The translations under genes and the position numbers were made by a program. DNA of 64,000 nt from Adiantum capillus-veneris. Its lineage: Eukaryota; Streptophyta; Polypodiopsida; Polypodiales; Pteridaceae. The notes under the pieces are model-generated. The model searched no databases and was not told where the DNA came from. It saw only the letters and a list, made by a program, of their open reading frames with translations. Shown here piece after piece: positions 21,444 to 36,399 of this stretch (its first letter is position 1; the number at the start of each line of letters is the position of its first letter). Location of the stretch: contig CM043967.1 of NCBI GenBank assembly GCA_014529385.2, positions 79,753,278-79,817,277 on the forward strand, in the 5' to 3' direction.

Positions 21444-22782
21444 ATGGATTATTCACTTGAAGATAGACTTCTCTATTACAAGCACCGACTTTACATTCCT
21501 AAGAGCCCCACCTTGAAGAAGTTAATCCTTTATGAAGGACACAACGCTCCAGTCGCCGGCCATCCTGGCTATGCAAAGACCCTTAATGCCATGAGGAAAA
21601 GTTATTTTTGGCTAGGTATCAAAGGAGATATACTTCACTACATCAAACAATGCCTTTCCTATCAAAGGATTAAGGCTGAACAGGTAATGATGCCAGGGAA
21701 ACTTCAACCTCTTGGCATTCCTCAAATGAAGTGGGAACTCATTAGCATGGACTTTGTAACAAGCCTTCCTACCATTCAAGGATGTTACGACTCCATTATG
21801 GTGGTAGTGGACATGCTAACCAAGGTGTCTCATTTGATGCCTGTGAAAACAACTTACACTGCATCAGACATACGTCGTCTATTTGTCAAAGAAATCTTTA
21901 GATTACACGGACTTCCAAAAAGAATAGTCAATGAACAGAGATGCAAAATTTACTTCAAAATTTTGGAAAGCTTTATTTGAAGCCTTAGGTACCCAGCTAT
22001 GTTTCAGTTCAGCCTATCACCCTCAGACTGATGGTCAGACAGAAAGAGTGAATTAGGTTATTGAAGACATCCTTAGGGCTTATTGTAGTAGAGAACCCCA
22101 AAAATGGATACAATTTCTTCCTTTGGTGGAATTCGACTATAATTTGTCATTCCACAAAAGCATTGGGATGTCACCTTTTAATGCACTTTATGGGCGTGAA
22201 TGTATATCATCCCTAAACTTTTCTAACCCCACTACAAGAGTAGAAGCTTCAAAACAAATGCTGGAAGAGATGGACGCTCAAACTAAGGCCATATGACAGC
22301 TCATTCAAGCAGCTAAGGACCACCAAACACATTATGCTGATAAAAAACGGTCTGATCGGTCTTTCAAACAAGGGGATAAAGTATTCCTCCGGGTTCGGCC
22401 AAAGAGAAGCAATCTATCCTTGGGAAAATTCAAAAAACTTAGCCCCAGATGTTGTGGACCTTACAAAGTGATAAAAGTAATCAGTGATCAAGCTTACAAA
22501 CTAAAATTACCTGAACACCTCAAGGTCCATAATGTGTTCCATATTAGTCTTCTAAAACCTTATATCTCAAACCCCAATCACACTCTAGACGACGAACAGA
22601 TTGTGATGCAGAAACAAGGAATTCTTGAACTCCAACAAGTTTGTATTCTCAATACTAGGGAAAGAAGTTTGCGAAACAGAGTAATCAGGGAGCATCTAGT
22701 AAAATGGAAGGACTACCCCACTGAAGACGCCACATGGGAGGACGAAGTATCACTTCTCAAAGATTTTCCCAAATTCGGTTGA
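21444..22782 (+). pseudogene. Chromovirus integrase with chromodomain
   Basis: The N-terminal zinc domain keeps two histidines and the first cysteine (GHNAPVAGHPGYAKTL ... IKQCLSYQRIK), but the last cysteine is tyrosine. The first catalytic aspartate is in SMDFVTSLP. A 1-nt slip near 21930 disturbs the second, and the third region ([14 protein letters not shown]) is in another frame with TAG at 22054 and TGA at 22294. The C-terminus has GPYKVIK and HNVFHISLLKPY, then a chromodomain (VKWKDYPTEDATWEDE, about 22704-22750), which in this group steers integration to particular chromatin marks. Confidence 0.92.
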
Positions 22783-22817
22783 GATGAGGACATCTCTATT
22801 CCTTAAGTTGGAGTGAT

Positions 22818-25800
22818 TGTAAGGTTTCCAGTTTCTGAAACCTTAGAAATTGTACAAAGCATAATCAAATTAATTTGGTTGTTAAGAAAAAAATGTAGAA
22901 TTATTCAACTATGGCAAATATTAGTATTTTTGGAACCGTAATCATGACTTTACTATGGTTAAGAATTTTCAGAACAGAATTCCGATAATAACTAGCACTA
23001 TGAGTTACACTATGAATTAAGTTAGTTAAATAAAATTTTAAGGTTTTAGTAATCATTATTGCAAAATACTTTTATCCTAAAGCTCCTAGATATTTAGATA
23101 TTTCCAAAATTAATCACAAAAAGTCAAAAAAAAAGTAAAAAACCGATTTTAGGTATCTGGGGGGATGTGTGGGGCAGTGACGAACTTGCCCAAGCTAGAT
23201 TTAGTAGCAGGTGGCTCTAGGGGAAGCTCAGGGCTAGCTTGAGGTGCAAGAACCAGCCAAAAGCAGCCTAGGAGACCTAAAAACCTATAAAAAGGTCCCC
23301 CCCTCTTCACAAAAAATTCAGACTCGGAGTCTTGGCCATTTCTCTCTCACCTAGAGAGAACTCTACTCAAAAAATCACTAGAGAGCAAACGCTCTAGTTA
23401 ATTAATGCACGGTAATTAGTTTAACCTTTTTTAATTAATTAAATTATGTTGATTTACTTATGTTTTCTTAATTAATCCAATTAATTAAGAAGATCAAACC
23501 TACTTACACTCTAAATTACTCCTAATGCTTAATTCTTTGCGGATTATTTAGATTAATCTTAGGGACATTAATTTAATTAATTTGTAAGCTATATTAGTAC
23601 TGAAATTAATCATTTTTGTCATAAATTAATGGTAGTTATACTAGTTGAACTTAGAATTGTATAGGATAATTATCAGAGCTGTATTAAACTGTCAAGATGC
23701 TAGAAAAATTATCTCTTAATTTTTTTATTAGTTTTTGTAATTAGTTAAGCAGAATGTAGTTGTTTTCAATCAAAAATCTGATGGAAAATCTATTTAATTA
23801 GCTAAAAAATTATTAAGTTAATTATCTGAGTTATAAAATATTGCTAGGAACATAAGTTAAATTAGTCATTAATAGAAAATTAATCTAAGTATTCAATTAA
23901 GTTGAAACTAATTGTTTTTAGCCATAAATTAAAGAGGGAAATTTGAAAAACATGTTAGATAATTATGTGCTATTTATCAGAGTTATTTTACATGTTTAAA
24001 AATCCATGATCATTAGATAGCCACAGAAAGTTAATTTTGCTAATTATCTTAAGCAAACAAACCCTATTTTTTAGGGTAAATTAAAGGGGAAATTTAGAAA
24101 AACATGTTAGATAATTATGTGATATTTATTAGAGTTAGTCTATATGTTAAAGAAGCAGTGAAAGTTAGACTAGCCATAGATAGTTAATTTAGCTAATTAT
24201 CTTAGGCAAGAAACCCTTCTCTTCAGGGTAATTAAACGAAAAAATTAGAAAAACATGTTACATAATTAGTGCTATTTATCAAAGTTATTTTACATACTAA
24301 AGAAACTGTGATAGTTAGCATAGTCATAAAAAGTTAATGTAGCTAATTATCTTAGGCTAAAAATCCTATTTTTGAGGATAATTTAATGGGAAAATTTAGA
24401 AAAACATGTTATAAAATTATATGCTATTTTTCAGAGTTACTTTACATGTTAAAGAATGCATGATAATTAGATTATCCATAGAAAGTTAATTTAGCTAATT
24501 ATCTTAGGCAAAAACCCCTATTTTTGATGATAAATTAAAGGGGAAAATTAGTTACTTTACTTAGATAATTACATATTAATTATCAGAGGTAGAAATTACT
24601 ATAAGTTACCTAAGTTATATAGTTGTTCTCAAATAATTATTTTAGCTAAAATTATCTAATATTGTCTATAAATTGAGAAGGGAAATTAGCAAATCAATTT
24701 ATAAGTTAACAAGATAATTAATAGGTTTATAATACATCAAAATTCACCTAGGGTAAATATCCCACAAATAGATAAGTAATCCATAAATTACTAAAGCATA
24801 ATTAGGATATTTTGGAGCAAAAATTAAATAGGAAATTTAGTAAAATAGCTCCGATAATTATAAGATAACTATGGGAGGATAATAACACTACTAAGAAGCT
24901 AAGGGAAAAATATCTCACCCAGATATTTATCAAAGATACCTATTTACTCAAAGAGTCTCTATTGTTGGATAAAAGGAATAAAAGAGATTATTCATTTAAT
25001 TTTCTAATTGATTAAGTATCCTTTTATAAAGGCTACCACTATGGCTCTGAAAAGAACACAAGGAAATCCTTTGTCCGATGAAGAAGATACAACCCACAAA
25101 AGGACTAGAGCATCCCATGACCATGAGGCTGGACTATGGAGGAGAGTCTGCAAGCGTCAGTGCAGTAGCAGATGGCTAACCAGTCTTATGTGGATTTCCA
25201 TTTATTCACTTAAGTCTTTAAATAGCTTAAAGTTCTTTTATAAATTAAAATTGCATACGTAAGAACTAGGAAGGAATAACTGGCCAAAAATGGAAGGTAA
25301 CTTCTAAGAAACCAATGAGCATTGTTTGTAAATAGGAAAGAAATGTTTGGGCTACAACTGGTTAACCTAGGAAAGAAATGTTTGATCATCCTTAAAACAA
25401 CTTGTCTCAAGAAACCTCTAAATTTTTGAAATATTTTACTCCAAGTGATGAGTAATGATGGCAAGTCAGCCATGGATGAGTCGGTTTCCTCAGTGCACGT
25501 GGAGTCTTTACCCCGTGCTTGTCTGTGCTTGTGGGGATATCATTTTTATCCTACTGGAACCACCTGGTTGTATGGACAACCGGTTGGTGTATGGGCCCCC
25601 TAATTTTGGGTGATGACTTTTTCCACCCCGGGTTTTATAAATAAGGAATGGGTGCCGTTTTTTAACCCATGTATAGGTGGTCTTGGGACAAGCCAGTACT
25701 GGTGAGAGTTACTCTAGATTGACAGTACCTTGTCTTAAGTCTAAAGATGTCTGTTTTGCTAAAAGAATGCTTTCAATACTCTTTTCAAGGGTTGTTTTAA

Positions 25801-26313
25801 TGAAATCCTGTTATGAAGGATAAAAGGAATCATTATTTTAATTGTGATAATCTTGTGGTAATAATTAAATAACAAAGTATCATGTGTCAGTGTGGGGTGG
25901 TAAGTAGGGATTGACTAAGGTTGTCAATCATGGATGGGTGGACCTGATTAGTCAGGTGACTATCCATTCCCGCACACTGAAAACGTCTAGAAACTTCTCC
26001 ACTCAGAAGAGGAGTCCACCAGCGGCTATGCCCTCACATATGTTAGGGGGAAAAAATTGTTGGCTACGGAAACCTTAATCCAAATGAGGGAAGTTATAGG
26101 GCCGAAATAGTTTTATAAATTCAAAAAGTTGTCCCATTTCCACTGCAGGACAGGACTAGGTCTCCTTCTAGGGCTATAAACCCAAACCATTGTTAATGGT
26201 AAAGGTATATTCCTTAGATTCTTCTTGTTTAGAGACTCTGATTTTATTAGGCCTAAAGACCTGTCAAGGATCCCATCCCGCTTTTTGGTGTCGGCGGGTT
26301 TAGAGACCTCACA
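22818..26313 (+). mobile_element. 3' LTR of the chromovirus (3496 bp)
   Basis: Starts TGTAAGG and ends CTCACA like the 5' LTR. Upstream, AAGTTGGAGTGA is a weak polypurine tract. It contains four tandem units of about 150 bp and a second copy of the short MALKRTQGN frame at 25041. Confidence 0.92.
23945..24545 (+). repeat. Four tandem units of about 150 bp in the 3' LTR
   Basis: Units begin at about 23945, 24097, 24249 and 24398 with AAAAACATGTTA and end in a CCCTATTTTT.AGG-like run. The 5' LTR has two. Confidence 0.85.
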
Positions 26314-26318
26314 CCAGG
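26314..26318. repeat. Target-site duplication CCAGG, right copy
   Basis: Matches 14449-14453. Confidence 0.85.
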
Positions 26319-26690
26319 GGACCTAAAGAGATCAAAATAAAGCAGGACCACACTCTCTTGTGTAGAAGATGATGATGTGATAGCTGTATGGAGGCCCATG
26401 ATTTGTGCTGGCAATGCCACATGGTAGCCTATACAGATTTTCACAATTCACACTGACATGCTAACATGGTAGGTGTATGGATTTCCATGATTTATGATGG
26501 GCAGCGTTGGGCGGTAGCTTGTGAGGCCAGATGCTTTTGAGTTTGAAGCTTTTCATGTAAACTACTTTTCATAGGCCAAGGGCCTTTGAATATGTGCAGA
26601 GGGCTCAGTCTCTAGCACACTTCTACGTGAAGGTGCAGAGCTTGGAGTACCAACATTGTACTAAGTTCAAGCAATATAAAGAGATCCAGT
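26319..26690 (+). mobile_element. Probable right part of the LTR split by the chromovirus (element H)
   Basis: Follows the chromovirus target duplication and so should continue the LTR begun at 14251. It is non-coding. The far end could not be placed, and copia gag sequence begins soon after. Confidence 0.35.
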
Positions 26691-27390
26691 GCTCTTTCGG
26701 GGTGGAACTCCATCACTCCCTATCTTGTGTCGTGCATCTCTTTTAGTTCAATTGTTATTTGAAGTGCTTAAAGTTGCTCAATTTGTTCTTTTCCATTGTC
26801 AAGTGGTTCTTGTCCCCATGACAGAACCGCTCCTCGTGGTTCAATACCATTGGAACAATCTCGTCCCAAGAGATAGTATTCAGCCAGCCACTTGCAATCA
26901 ATGAAGAATAGAAGTTAGTATATCGAGGAGGCAATAGGGCCAAAAGCTAGATGGGCATATCCTTTAAACTCATAAGATTTCCCATATGAAGTATCTCTTG
27001 TTGAAGCTCTTGCATCTTGTTGATGTGATCTTGCATGAAAGAGTGCTTCGCGTCCAGGGTTCTCAACTACATTTTAAGGGCTATCCACTTCATTGAAGAA
27101 ACTCGATCATAAAGTGAAGAAAGCCGATCCCAAATCAGCTTCTCATCTTTCTTCAATTGTATGTGGCTAATAATTGATGGTTTACTGTTGAGAATAATGA
27201 AAGATCGAATTTGAGCATTGGCACGCTCCCATAGCTTCGCTCCCGGAGGATCCTTGGGCTTTTGAAAGCTACTCAAGACAAAACCTCAAAGCTCGTAAGA
27301 GTCAAAGACAGCCATCATGGTAGTTGTCCAAATGGCATAGTTGTCTCCATTCAATTGCCGATACGAGTTCTTGTTGACGGGTGATTCACT
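26690..27390 (-). pseudogene. Ty1/copia gag remnant (element D)
   Basis: On the minus strand an N-terminal piece reads LNGDNYAIWTTTMMAVFDSY (about 27356-27297), followed after a stop by SSFQKPKDPPGAKLWERANA and IQLKKDEKLIWDRLSSLYDR (27276-27067). A later frame gives LPPRYTNFYSSLIASGWLN and DEIVPMVLNHEERF (26943-26780). This is the UBN2-type Gag of copia elements. Frameshifts and stops make it non-coding today. No protease or integrase follows, because sequence to the left belongs to other elements. Confidence 0.8.
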
Positions 27391-27670
27391 ACCACTGTCG
27401 GATGCATCCCCATGATGTACTTCGTCATCACGGGCTGAATTCATGTCAAAATCATCACATAACTCCTCTCCATGGTGTTGGAGAACTTGGGCATGTGATG
27501 AGGCTAGGTCGAGGTAGAAGAGAGAAAATCTACAAATTTTTCCGCTACAACTGAAATTAGCTCCAAATGAGTGTAGAACTCAAAAAAACAGCAAATCATC
27601 TCTTTTCGTCACGAAAATTGAGCACCAAAAACTCTCACAAATCACAGATCTGATTCAAGAGCACGACATG

Positions 27671-27682
27671 GCTCTGATACCA
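27671..27682 (-). other. Primer-binding site of copia element D
   Basis: TGGTATCAGAGC on the minus strand, abutting the LTR start at 27683. Confidence 0.85.
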
Positions 27683-28253
27683 TGTCAAAGGTGCAAAAAA
27701 TTAGGGTGAATCAGGAGATGATCTTGTCTGCAAAACAACTGCGAGCCTCCTCTCTAGACGGGGCAACCAATGGATCTCAGATCTATAGCAATAGATCTTG
27801 TACACAAGCTCCTAGAGCGTACCGCCCCCCAAAACGGGAATGGGCCCGAGTACTGACTGCAAGCAATGTCACACCGAGAGGATGTGCACACGGTAAGGGA
27901 AGGGGCGTGCTAGCAATAGGGAGAGACATCGCAGGTGGAAAACGCCAGAGAGAGAAAGATCAATGGTGAGCAAAAACGCTAGAGAGAGGATGAGGCCGCA
28001 CACAAAGAAAACGCTAGCAAGAGAAAAATTCTAGAGAGAGAGAGTGTGCCCAAATGCTGAAGCTCTGCAATGATCACCAACATATGTGAAAAGTATAAGG
28101 GTTTGGGTTGCATATTTAGGCAAATAGGATATTTCCCCTACCTACTGTAGAAAACCCACGATCCTAATAAATGGCTTAAAATGCTAATAAATATGTGAAC
28201 TCGTTGAAAGTGGCATGACACACATATTTAGTAGCATAATTGCAGGACACACA
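27683..28253 (-). mobile_element. 5' LTR of copia element D (outer edge uncertain)
   Basis: The inner edge is firm: TGTCAAAGG (plus strand) touches the primer site. The outer edge is placed at GCAGGACA near 28253 only because it gives a CA end. No second LTR is in the window to confirm it. Confidence 0.5.
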
Positions 28254-30954
<2,701 letters not shown>

Positions 30955-31208
30955 CATGACCCGGTGATCCTTCTAGGGGGGAGCGCTTGGCGCCAGCAGC
31001 ATTAATGTATGACGTTGTAAAGGAGAGCTGCTTCCATGCAGCTACGGTGACCAACGTCATTTTGTCGAAGGTGTAAAGCCAAAATCCCTGAATTCCCACA
31101 ACCGACAGATAAAATTAGTTGGGTCGCCAAAATTGGGGCATTACAAGCTGCACTTCATCCACTTCACTCTCTACCTGGCTTTCCAGAGGCCAACAACTGT
31201 TGAGCCTA

Positions 31209-31211
<3 letters not shown>

Positions 31212-31265
<54 letters not shown>
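31212..31265. repeat. (GA)n microsatellite
   Basis: About 27 GA units. Confidence 0.97.
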
Positions 31266-31269
<4 letters not shown>

Positions 31270-31712
31270 CTGGCCGGTTTGTGCATGCGTTGACTCCATA
31301 GAGATCATCCTCATGTGTGTCAGTGTGTGTCCACACAAGTGAGCACGGGTATAGGCTTGCGGCTTCATGTAGTGCACGTCGATGCATATTGATGAGATCC
31401 TAGAAATTTTCAAAAACACCTTCAAATTATAGTCACTTTAACATGGAAACTATGGCGATGTAGGGCTAGAAAAATATGTTATCCCTAGCGCCTGAAAATA
31501 AGGGCAAACTTGAAATTCTCGCGATCTTTAGATCAAAATTTGAAGCTTTTGTCGGTACATTAAAACTTGTGCAATTTTCCTAGCTTGGTTAAGATACACT
31601 ATACCACGGTTATTTTCTAACGCTCGGTCAAGAAACTTGAGAGAGACAAAGAGGGAGAAGAAGTGAATTTTAATGTTGTATAAACATTTTTAAGAGATGT
31701 TAAAGATATTAT

Positions 31713-31716
<4 letters not shown>

Positions 31717-31748
<32 letters not shown>
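31717..31748. repeat. (GA)n microsatellite
   Basis: About 16 GA units. Confidence 0.95.
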
Positions 31749-31749
<1 letters not shown>

Positions 31750-32767
31750 GTTGTTCTAATGGAGAGGTTGATTACTTAATTAGCTCGTCAATACCCTATA
31801 CAAAGCAATTTTTTTGTTTTCTTTTTATAAAATCCGTTCCAATAGGCTATATGAAGCTGGACACATATGGCCTTGGTGAAACTAGTCCAAACAAATCCTC
31901 ACCGCCACGGACCATTTCTAAAACAAGGCAGTGCCGCAACCGGAGATAGTAGATCCTAGTGGTGTTGCGATGGGATTGAGCACTATTGTGGAAGTTTTTT
32001 GTTTTTATTTTTTATAAAATCGTCTTCTTGGTTAAAGTAAATCACATTTGTATGAAAAAAAAATCCCGGGACACGTTGGAGAAGTTAGAAAACACCTGAA
32101 ACAAGTCCGCAACGCCACGTAAAAATTAAATACTAAAACAAAGAGGGCATTTAATGATGTAGTCCAACAACGAGTTGTAATTCCCAAAGACGGAGACCGG
32201 CTTCCTTGACTCATGATCCTCGTACTCACGATCTCTTTAATTCACAGATAATTTTATTGAAGGACTCGCTCATTTTTTTCGTCGCTCAAAAAAACTCGCT
32301 CACCATTTTGTAAGACTCCTCAAGTCGTCTCGACTCCAATCTACCCTCAATCTCTTGCATCTTTCAAGTTGTCACATCTAGACTCGTTGTCACGTCTACA
32401 AGGCTAAAAGCTAGTGGTTATTTTGGCTCGTTGTGGACTATAGAAAGTTAAGTGGAAGTTGATGTTGAGGCTCATAGTGGTAAGTGCTTGTTGGGATGGC
32501 ACTAGGTAGAGGAAGGGTGGCCTAAAAGGAGATTCGACATTGTTGGAACATGTGACGTGTGCAAAAGTGTTGCCGGTTGGTTTATAGCTGAAGGAAAGTT
32601 CAACAAGACATGACTATGTTATTCATAATCTACCTCTATTGGAAAGCGGTCCAAGTAAATTGCACATTTTCAATGCATTATTTTGCTTAGGGCTTACTTA
32701 CATTTTTCAAGGTAAGAGAGATATCTATACTAGTCTATACTTGTATAAAAGGGGGAGGGATTCCCCG
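31749..32767. other. Unassigned stretch
   Basis: No supported gene between two microsatellite groups. Confidence 0.4.
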
Positions 32768-32783
32768 CCCCCCCCCCCCCCCC
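32768..32783. repeat. Poly-C run of 16
   Basis: Homopolymer. Its exact length is prone to sequencing error. Confidence 0.8.
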
Positions 32784-32852
32784 AAAGACACGTGGCAATA
32801 GGAGAATCGTTCGGCTATGTGCCCTGCACACGGTGAGACAGGACAGCGCTAT

Positions 32853-32983
<131 letters not shown>

Positions 32984-33039
32984 CACGCCTGGTGCAGCCT
33001 TGCACCCACAGTTGGAAGCGGCCCCTCCCCCCGGGCTAG

Positions 33040-33042
<3 letters not shown>

Positions 33043-33082
<40 letters not shown>
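33043..33082. repeat. (GA)n microsatellite
   Basis: About 20 GA units. Confidence 0.95.
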
Positions 33083-33086
<4 letters not shown>

Positions 33087-33185
33087 TGTTAAAATTTGGG
33101 GCTCCGCCGGTTGCGTCTCTGTGTTAGCACGTGTGCGCGTGAGGGCTCCTGGGACTTGGCTCCGCCTTCAGTCAGCACGTAGATC

Positions 33186-33440
33186 GAGTGCTTGAAAAAA
33201 TCAGTTTTCTAATAACTTGGCAAACCTACCTATGAGAAATTTCAAAGGTAATCTATCTATCTATACTTTTTTAAGAGGAACTTTTTTAAAATTAGGTAAT
33301 TTTCTTCAGTTTCTTACACTATTTTTCTCTATTTTGGGTCGGAATTTGTCCCTTTCCCCTTGCCCTCAATCGACATTTTTGAAATTGAAAACGATACGAT
33401 ATTTTTCCCAAAGACTGCTTCCAATGTTTTGATGGAGAGA

Positions 33441-33505
<65 letters not shown>

Positions 33506-33559
33506 ACCCGTCTGTTCTTGTCGGCGACGACTTCCAACTGTCTACGTTGGTATCTGCGC

Positions 33560-33598
<39 letters not shown>

Positions 33599-33851
33599 GA
33601 CGACGACGACTTCCAGTCAGTGCTCGCGAAAAATCATTTTTCCAAACATGCAAAATTCCTTTTCTCGATTTTGTCGAGGGGAAAATTTTTAAAATTAGGT
33701 CACTTCTTTATGTTTTTACACTATTTTTCTCTATTTTGGGTCGGAATTTCTCCCTTTCCCCTTGCCCTCGACCAGCATTTTTGAAATTGAAAACGGCTCG
33801 ATATTAAGCTGAGACACATTTTTCCCGAAGACTGCTTCCAGTGCTTTGATG

Positions 33852-33894
<43 letters not shown>

Positions 33895-34145
33895 GAATTC
33901 CAGAGTGCGGAATCCAGTGCTTAGGAAAAATCATTTTTCCAAACATGCAAAATTCCTTTCCTCGATTTTGTCAAGAGGAACTTTGTCAAAATTAGGTAAT
34001 TTTCTTCAGTTTTTTACACTATTTTTCTCTATTTTGGATCGAAATTTGTCCCTTTCCCCTTGCCCTCGATCGACATTTTTGAAAATTGAAACGGCACGAT
34101 ATTAAGCTGAGACACATTTTTCCCGAACACTGCTTCCAGTGCTTT

Positions 34146-34219
<74 letters not shown>

Positions 34220-34299
34220 ACCCGTCTGTTCTTGCTGGTGACGACTTCCAACTGTCTGCGTTGGTATCTGCGCATGAGAGAGAGAGAGAGAGAGAGAGA
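33186..34299 (+). repeat. Composite tandem repeat: three units each ending in (GA)n
   Basis: Three diverged copies start near 33196, 33628 and 33926. Shared landmarks are AAAAATCATTTTTCCAAAC (altered in the first), ACACTATTTTTCTCTATTTT, CCCTTTCCCCTTGCCCTC and GACTGCTTCCA.TG.TTT, after which each unit runs into GA repeats (33444-33501, 33856-33893, 34150-34218). Units one and three are followed by a shared CCGTCTGTTCTTG ... TATCTGCGCATG stretch and a second GA tract (33564-33597, 34276-34299). So the microsatellite is part of the repeated unit. Non-coding. Confidence 0.85.
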
Positions 34300-34588
34300 T
34301 AAAGAGAGAGCTCCAAAAGTGGTTGCTTCTGTATGCACAGCCTACAATACTTCGATGTCGTCGTAGGTGATAATGACGATGATCGGAATTGGATCTTCGC
34401 CTATAGAATAGGGGGACTTGGGTGTTTATAAGTGACTTGAAACCTGTAGTTTCGACATTGTATTTGTCTACATCAATATATCGAGGTTAGGATTAGTGTC
34501 CTTCATCAGTGAGAGGGAGAGATTGTGATTTTTGTGGGTGGGTGGGTGGTGGGGGTGGGGGGGAGAGAGACTCATGCGACCTGACGAC

Positions 34589-34591
34589 TGT

Positions 34592-34656
<65 letters not shown>

Positions 34657-34657
34657 G
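34589..34657. repeat. Compound (GT)n(GA)n microsatellite
   Basis: About 14 GT units followed by about 20 slightly interrupted GA units. Confidence 0.95.
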
Positions 34658-35621
34658 GCAGCCGGCCATACTAGTAACTATTAAGAGTGAGGAGACAACA
34701 TGCGTGAGTGTGAATAGTGAATAGTGTATTAAACCACAATATTTAGTTAGATTGCAAGCACAGAAAGCTCAAAAACCTATAGCAAATCCAGGCCTAAGTG
34801 CTAGACCATATAGCACTCAACTACCTTGTCAAGGTTGTCTCTATTGTCTTGAATAGCACCAAAATGTTTGCATGCCTCTATACAATGGATTAGAATGCAA
34901 AACAAGCTCGTACATATTAACTGTCAATTTAAGCATTTTATCATACGTGGCCCCTAAAAAGAGCCTTACTATGAGATAGAATTCTTGGATGAATACCTCC
35001 TTCAAGGTTAATCTCGGTACCCCAAACATATAAGAACTAAGGCCATTTTGTTTTTGTCAATATTAGGCGTCTGTCTTAGCAAGCTGCATCATACTCTCCA
35101 CGCTTTTTGTAGGTCACACCCATGTTGCAATATGCTCGGCATACAAGGGCCTATGATGAACTGCTTTCTCATAGCATTGAGGATCATGCCCTAAAGATCT
35201 TCATGAACATTCTCTGCTAGCTTTAGACATATACCAGATTAATTAGAGCCATTCGGAGGCTCTCTAAAGCTACCCTTTAATTGGGATGAGCTTAGCAAAT
35301 CCTTGTGGCATGCCTCTATCGCTTCCACCAAATGGTCTTCTTTATGTACAATATTTTGCAGTGTGTAAGAGCACAGGTATTCTTGGGATCAAGTATCAAG
35401 GCTTTTGAGAAACTTTGGAAGGATTGCTTGGAGGAGCCTTGCATTTGAAGGCAAATACCATTCCAAAAAGAGCCTCCACACTATGGAAGATCCACCTTCA
35501 GGATGTTCTCATAGAGGGTAAGGGCATCACAAAATGTGGTATGTGATGTGAGAATCTCAGCATAAGTGAGCCATCTGTGTCCCCTTGCTTGTGGGGTGTT
35601 GCATATGCGCCCTAGTAGGTG
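34658..35621. other. Unassigned region left of copia element B
   Basis: No supported gene. Minus-strand frames between 34841 and 35460 give short protein-like fragments (GICLKLAENVHEDLEGMIL) broken by stops. Possibly a decayed gag, but I cannot assign it. Confidence 0.35.
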
Positions 35622-35626
35622 CTAAT

Positions 35627-35798
35627 TGAAGAGTGTGTGGTGCTTACGGAGTGCAAGGGAGAAGAAGAAGACCAGACACAAGCATGATGTGGGTGGAGCA
35701 TTTGGAATTACCTCACTACTCCTTATTGTTCTATATGATCAACAAAATAGGTAAGGTCAGTGTGATGGGTGTCCATCAAGTTGGCATGAACCCTAACA
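35627..35798 (-). mobile_element. 3' LTR of copia B (172 bp)
   Basis: TGAAGAGTGTGTGG to CCCTAACA, matching 42245-42441 with clear divergence and small indels. Confidence 0.8.
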
Positions 35799-35963
35799 GT
35801 CTCCAATTTGAAGGCCAATGTGGCCCAAGTGGCCTATGTGTGTAAGTATGTACAGTTGTACAACGACGAATTATCCAAGTGGCTTCACCCTACACCCATC
35901 ATATCCATGCAATGTGCAATCCGCTCAGAGGGTAGGACCTTTATGAGAGTATCTGTAGGGTTG

Positions 35964-36366
35964 TCATCTGTATGAACTTTGCTCAATGCGCTTGCTAGCC
36001 AATATGTCGCGTATCACATGATAACGGAATTCTATGTATTTCAACTTGGAGTGAAACACACGGTTCTTTGCTAATGTAATTGCACTCTGACTATCACAAT
36101 GCAACACTGGAGTTTGAGAAATGTTGAGATCTCCCATTAGGTGAGCTAACCACACAGCTTCCTTGCTAGCATCAGAAACTTCCACATAGTCTGTCTCTGT
36201 GGTGGAAGATGAGGTATAGTTCTGGAGACATGATCTCCATGACACAGCTACTCCAACAAATAGGAAAACATATCCAGACACCCAGACATCTTCGACTATC
36301 CACACAACCTGCATAATCCGCATCCGTATAACCCACAATAGATGAATCACTATTCCCAAAGTGCAA
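35964..36366 (-). pseudogene. Copia B RNase H
   Basis: Minus-strand frames carry TDADYAGCVDSRRCLGVW (36327-36274) and SSTTETDYVEVSDASKEAVW, HCDSQSAITLAKNRVFHS, KYIEFRYHVIRD (about 36215-35990), the hallmark C-terminal RNase H of copia. A frameshift separates the two parts and the end is lost in SSYR. Confidence 0.88.
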
Positions 36367-36399
36367 GAATTAGCACTTGTCAGCGGTACCTTTCAGATA

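Larger units (their letters stand above)
14454..26313 (+). mobile_element. Full-length Ty3/gypsy chromovirus, 11.86 kb
   Basis: Boundaries are supported by LTRs starting TGTAAGG and ending CTCACA, a 5-bp target duplication and a tRNA-Met primer site. Coding order is gag, protease, RT, RNase H, integrase with a C-terminal chromodomain, which defines the chromovirus branch of Ty3/gypsy. Every coding region is broken by stops or frameshifts. LTRs of 3.2 and 3.5 kb are long for this branch. The element sits inside an older LTR. Confidence 0.93.
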
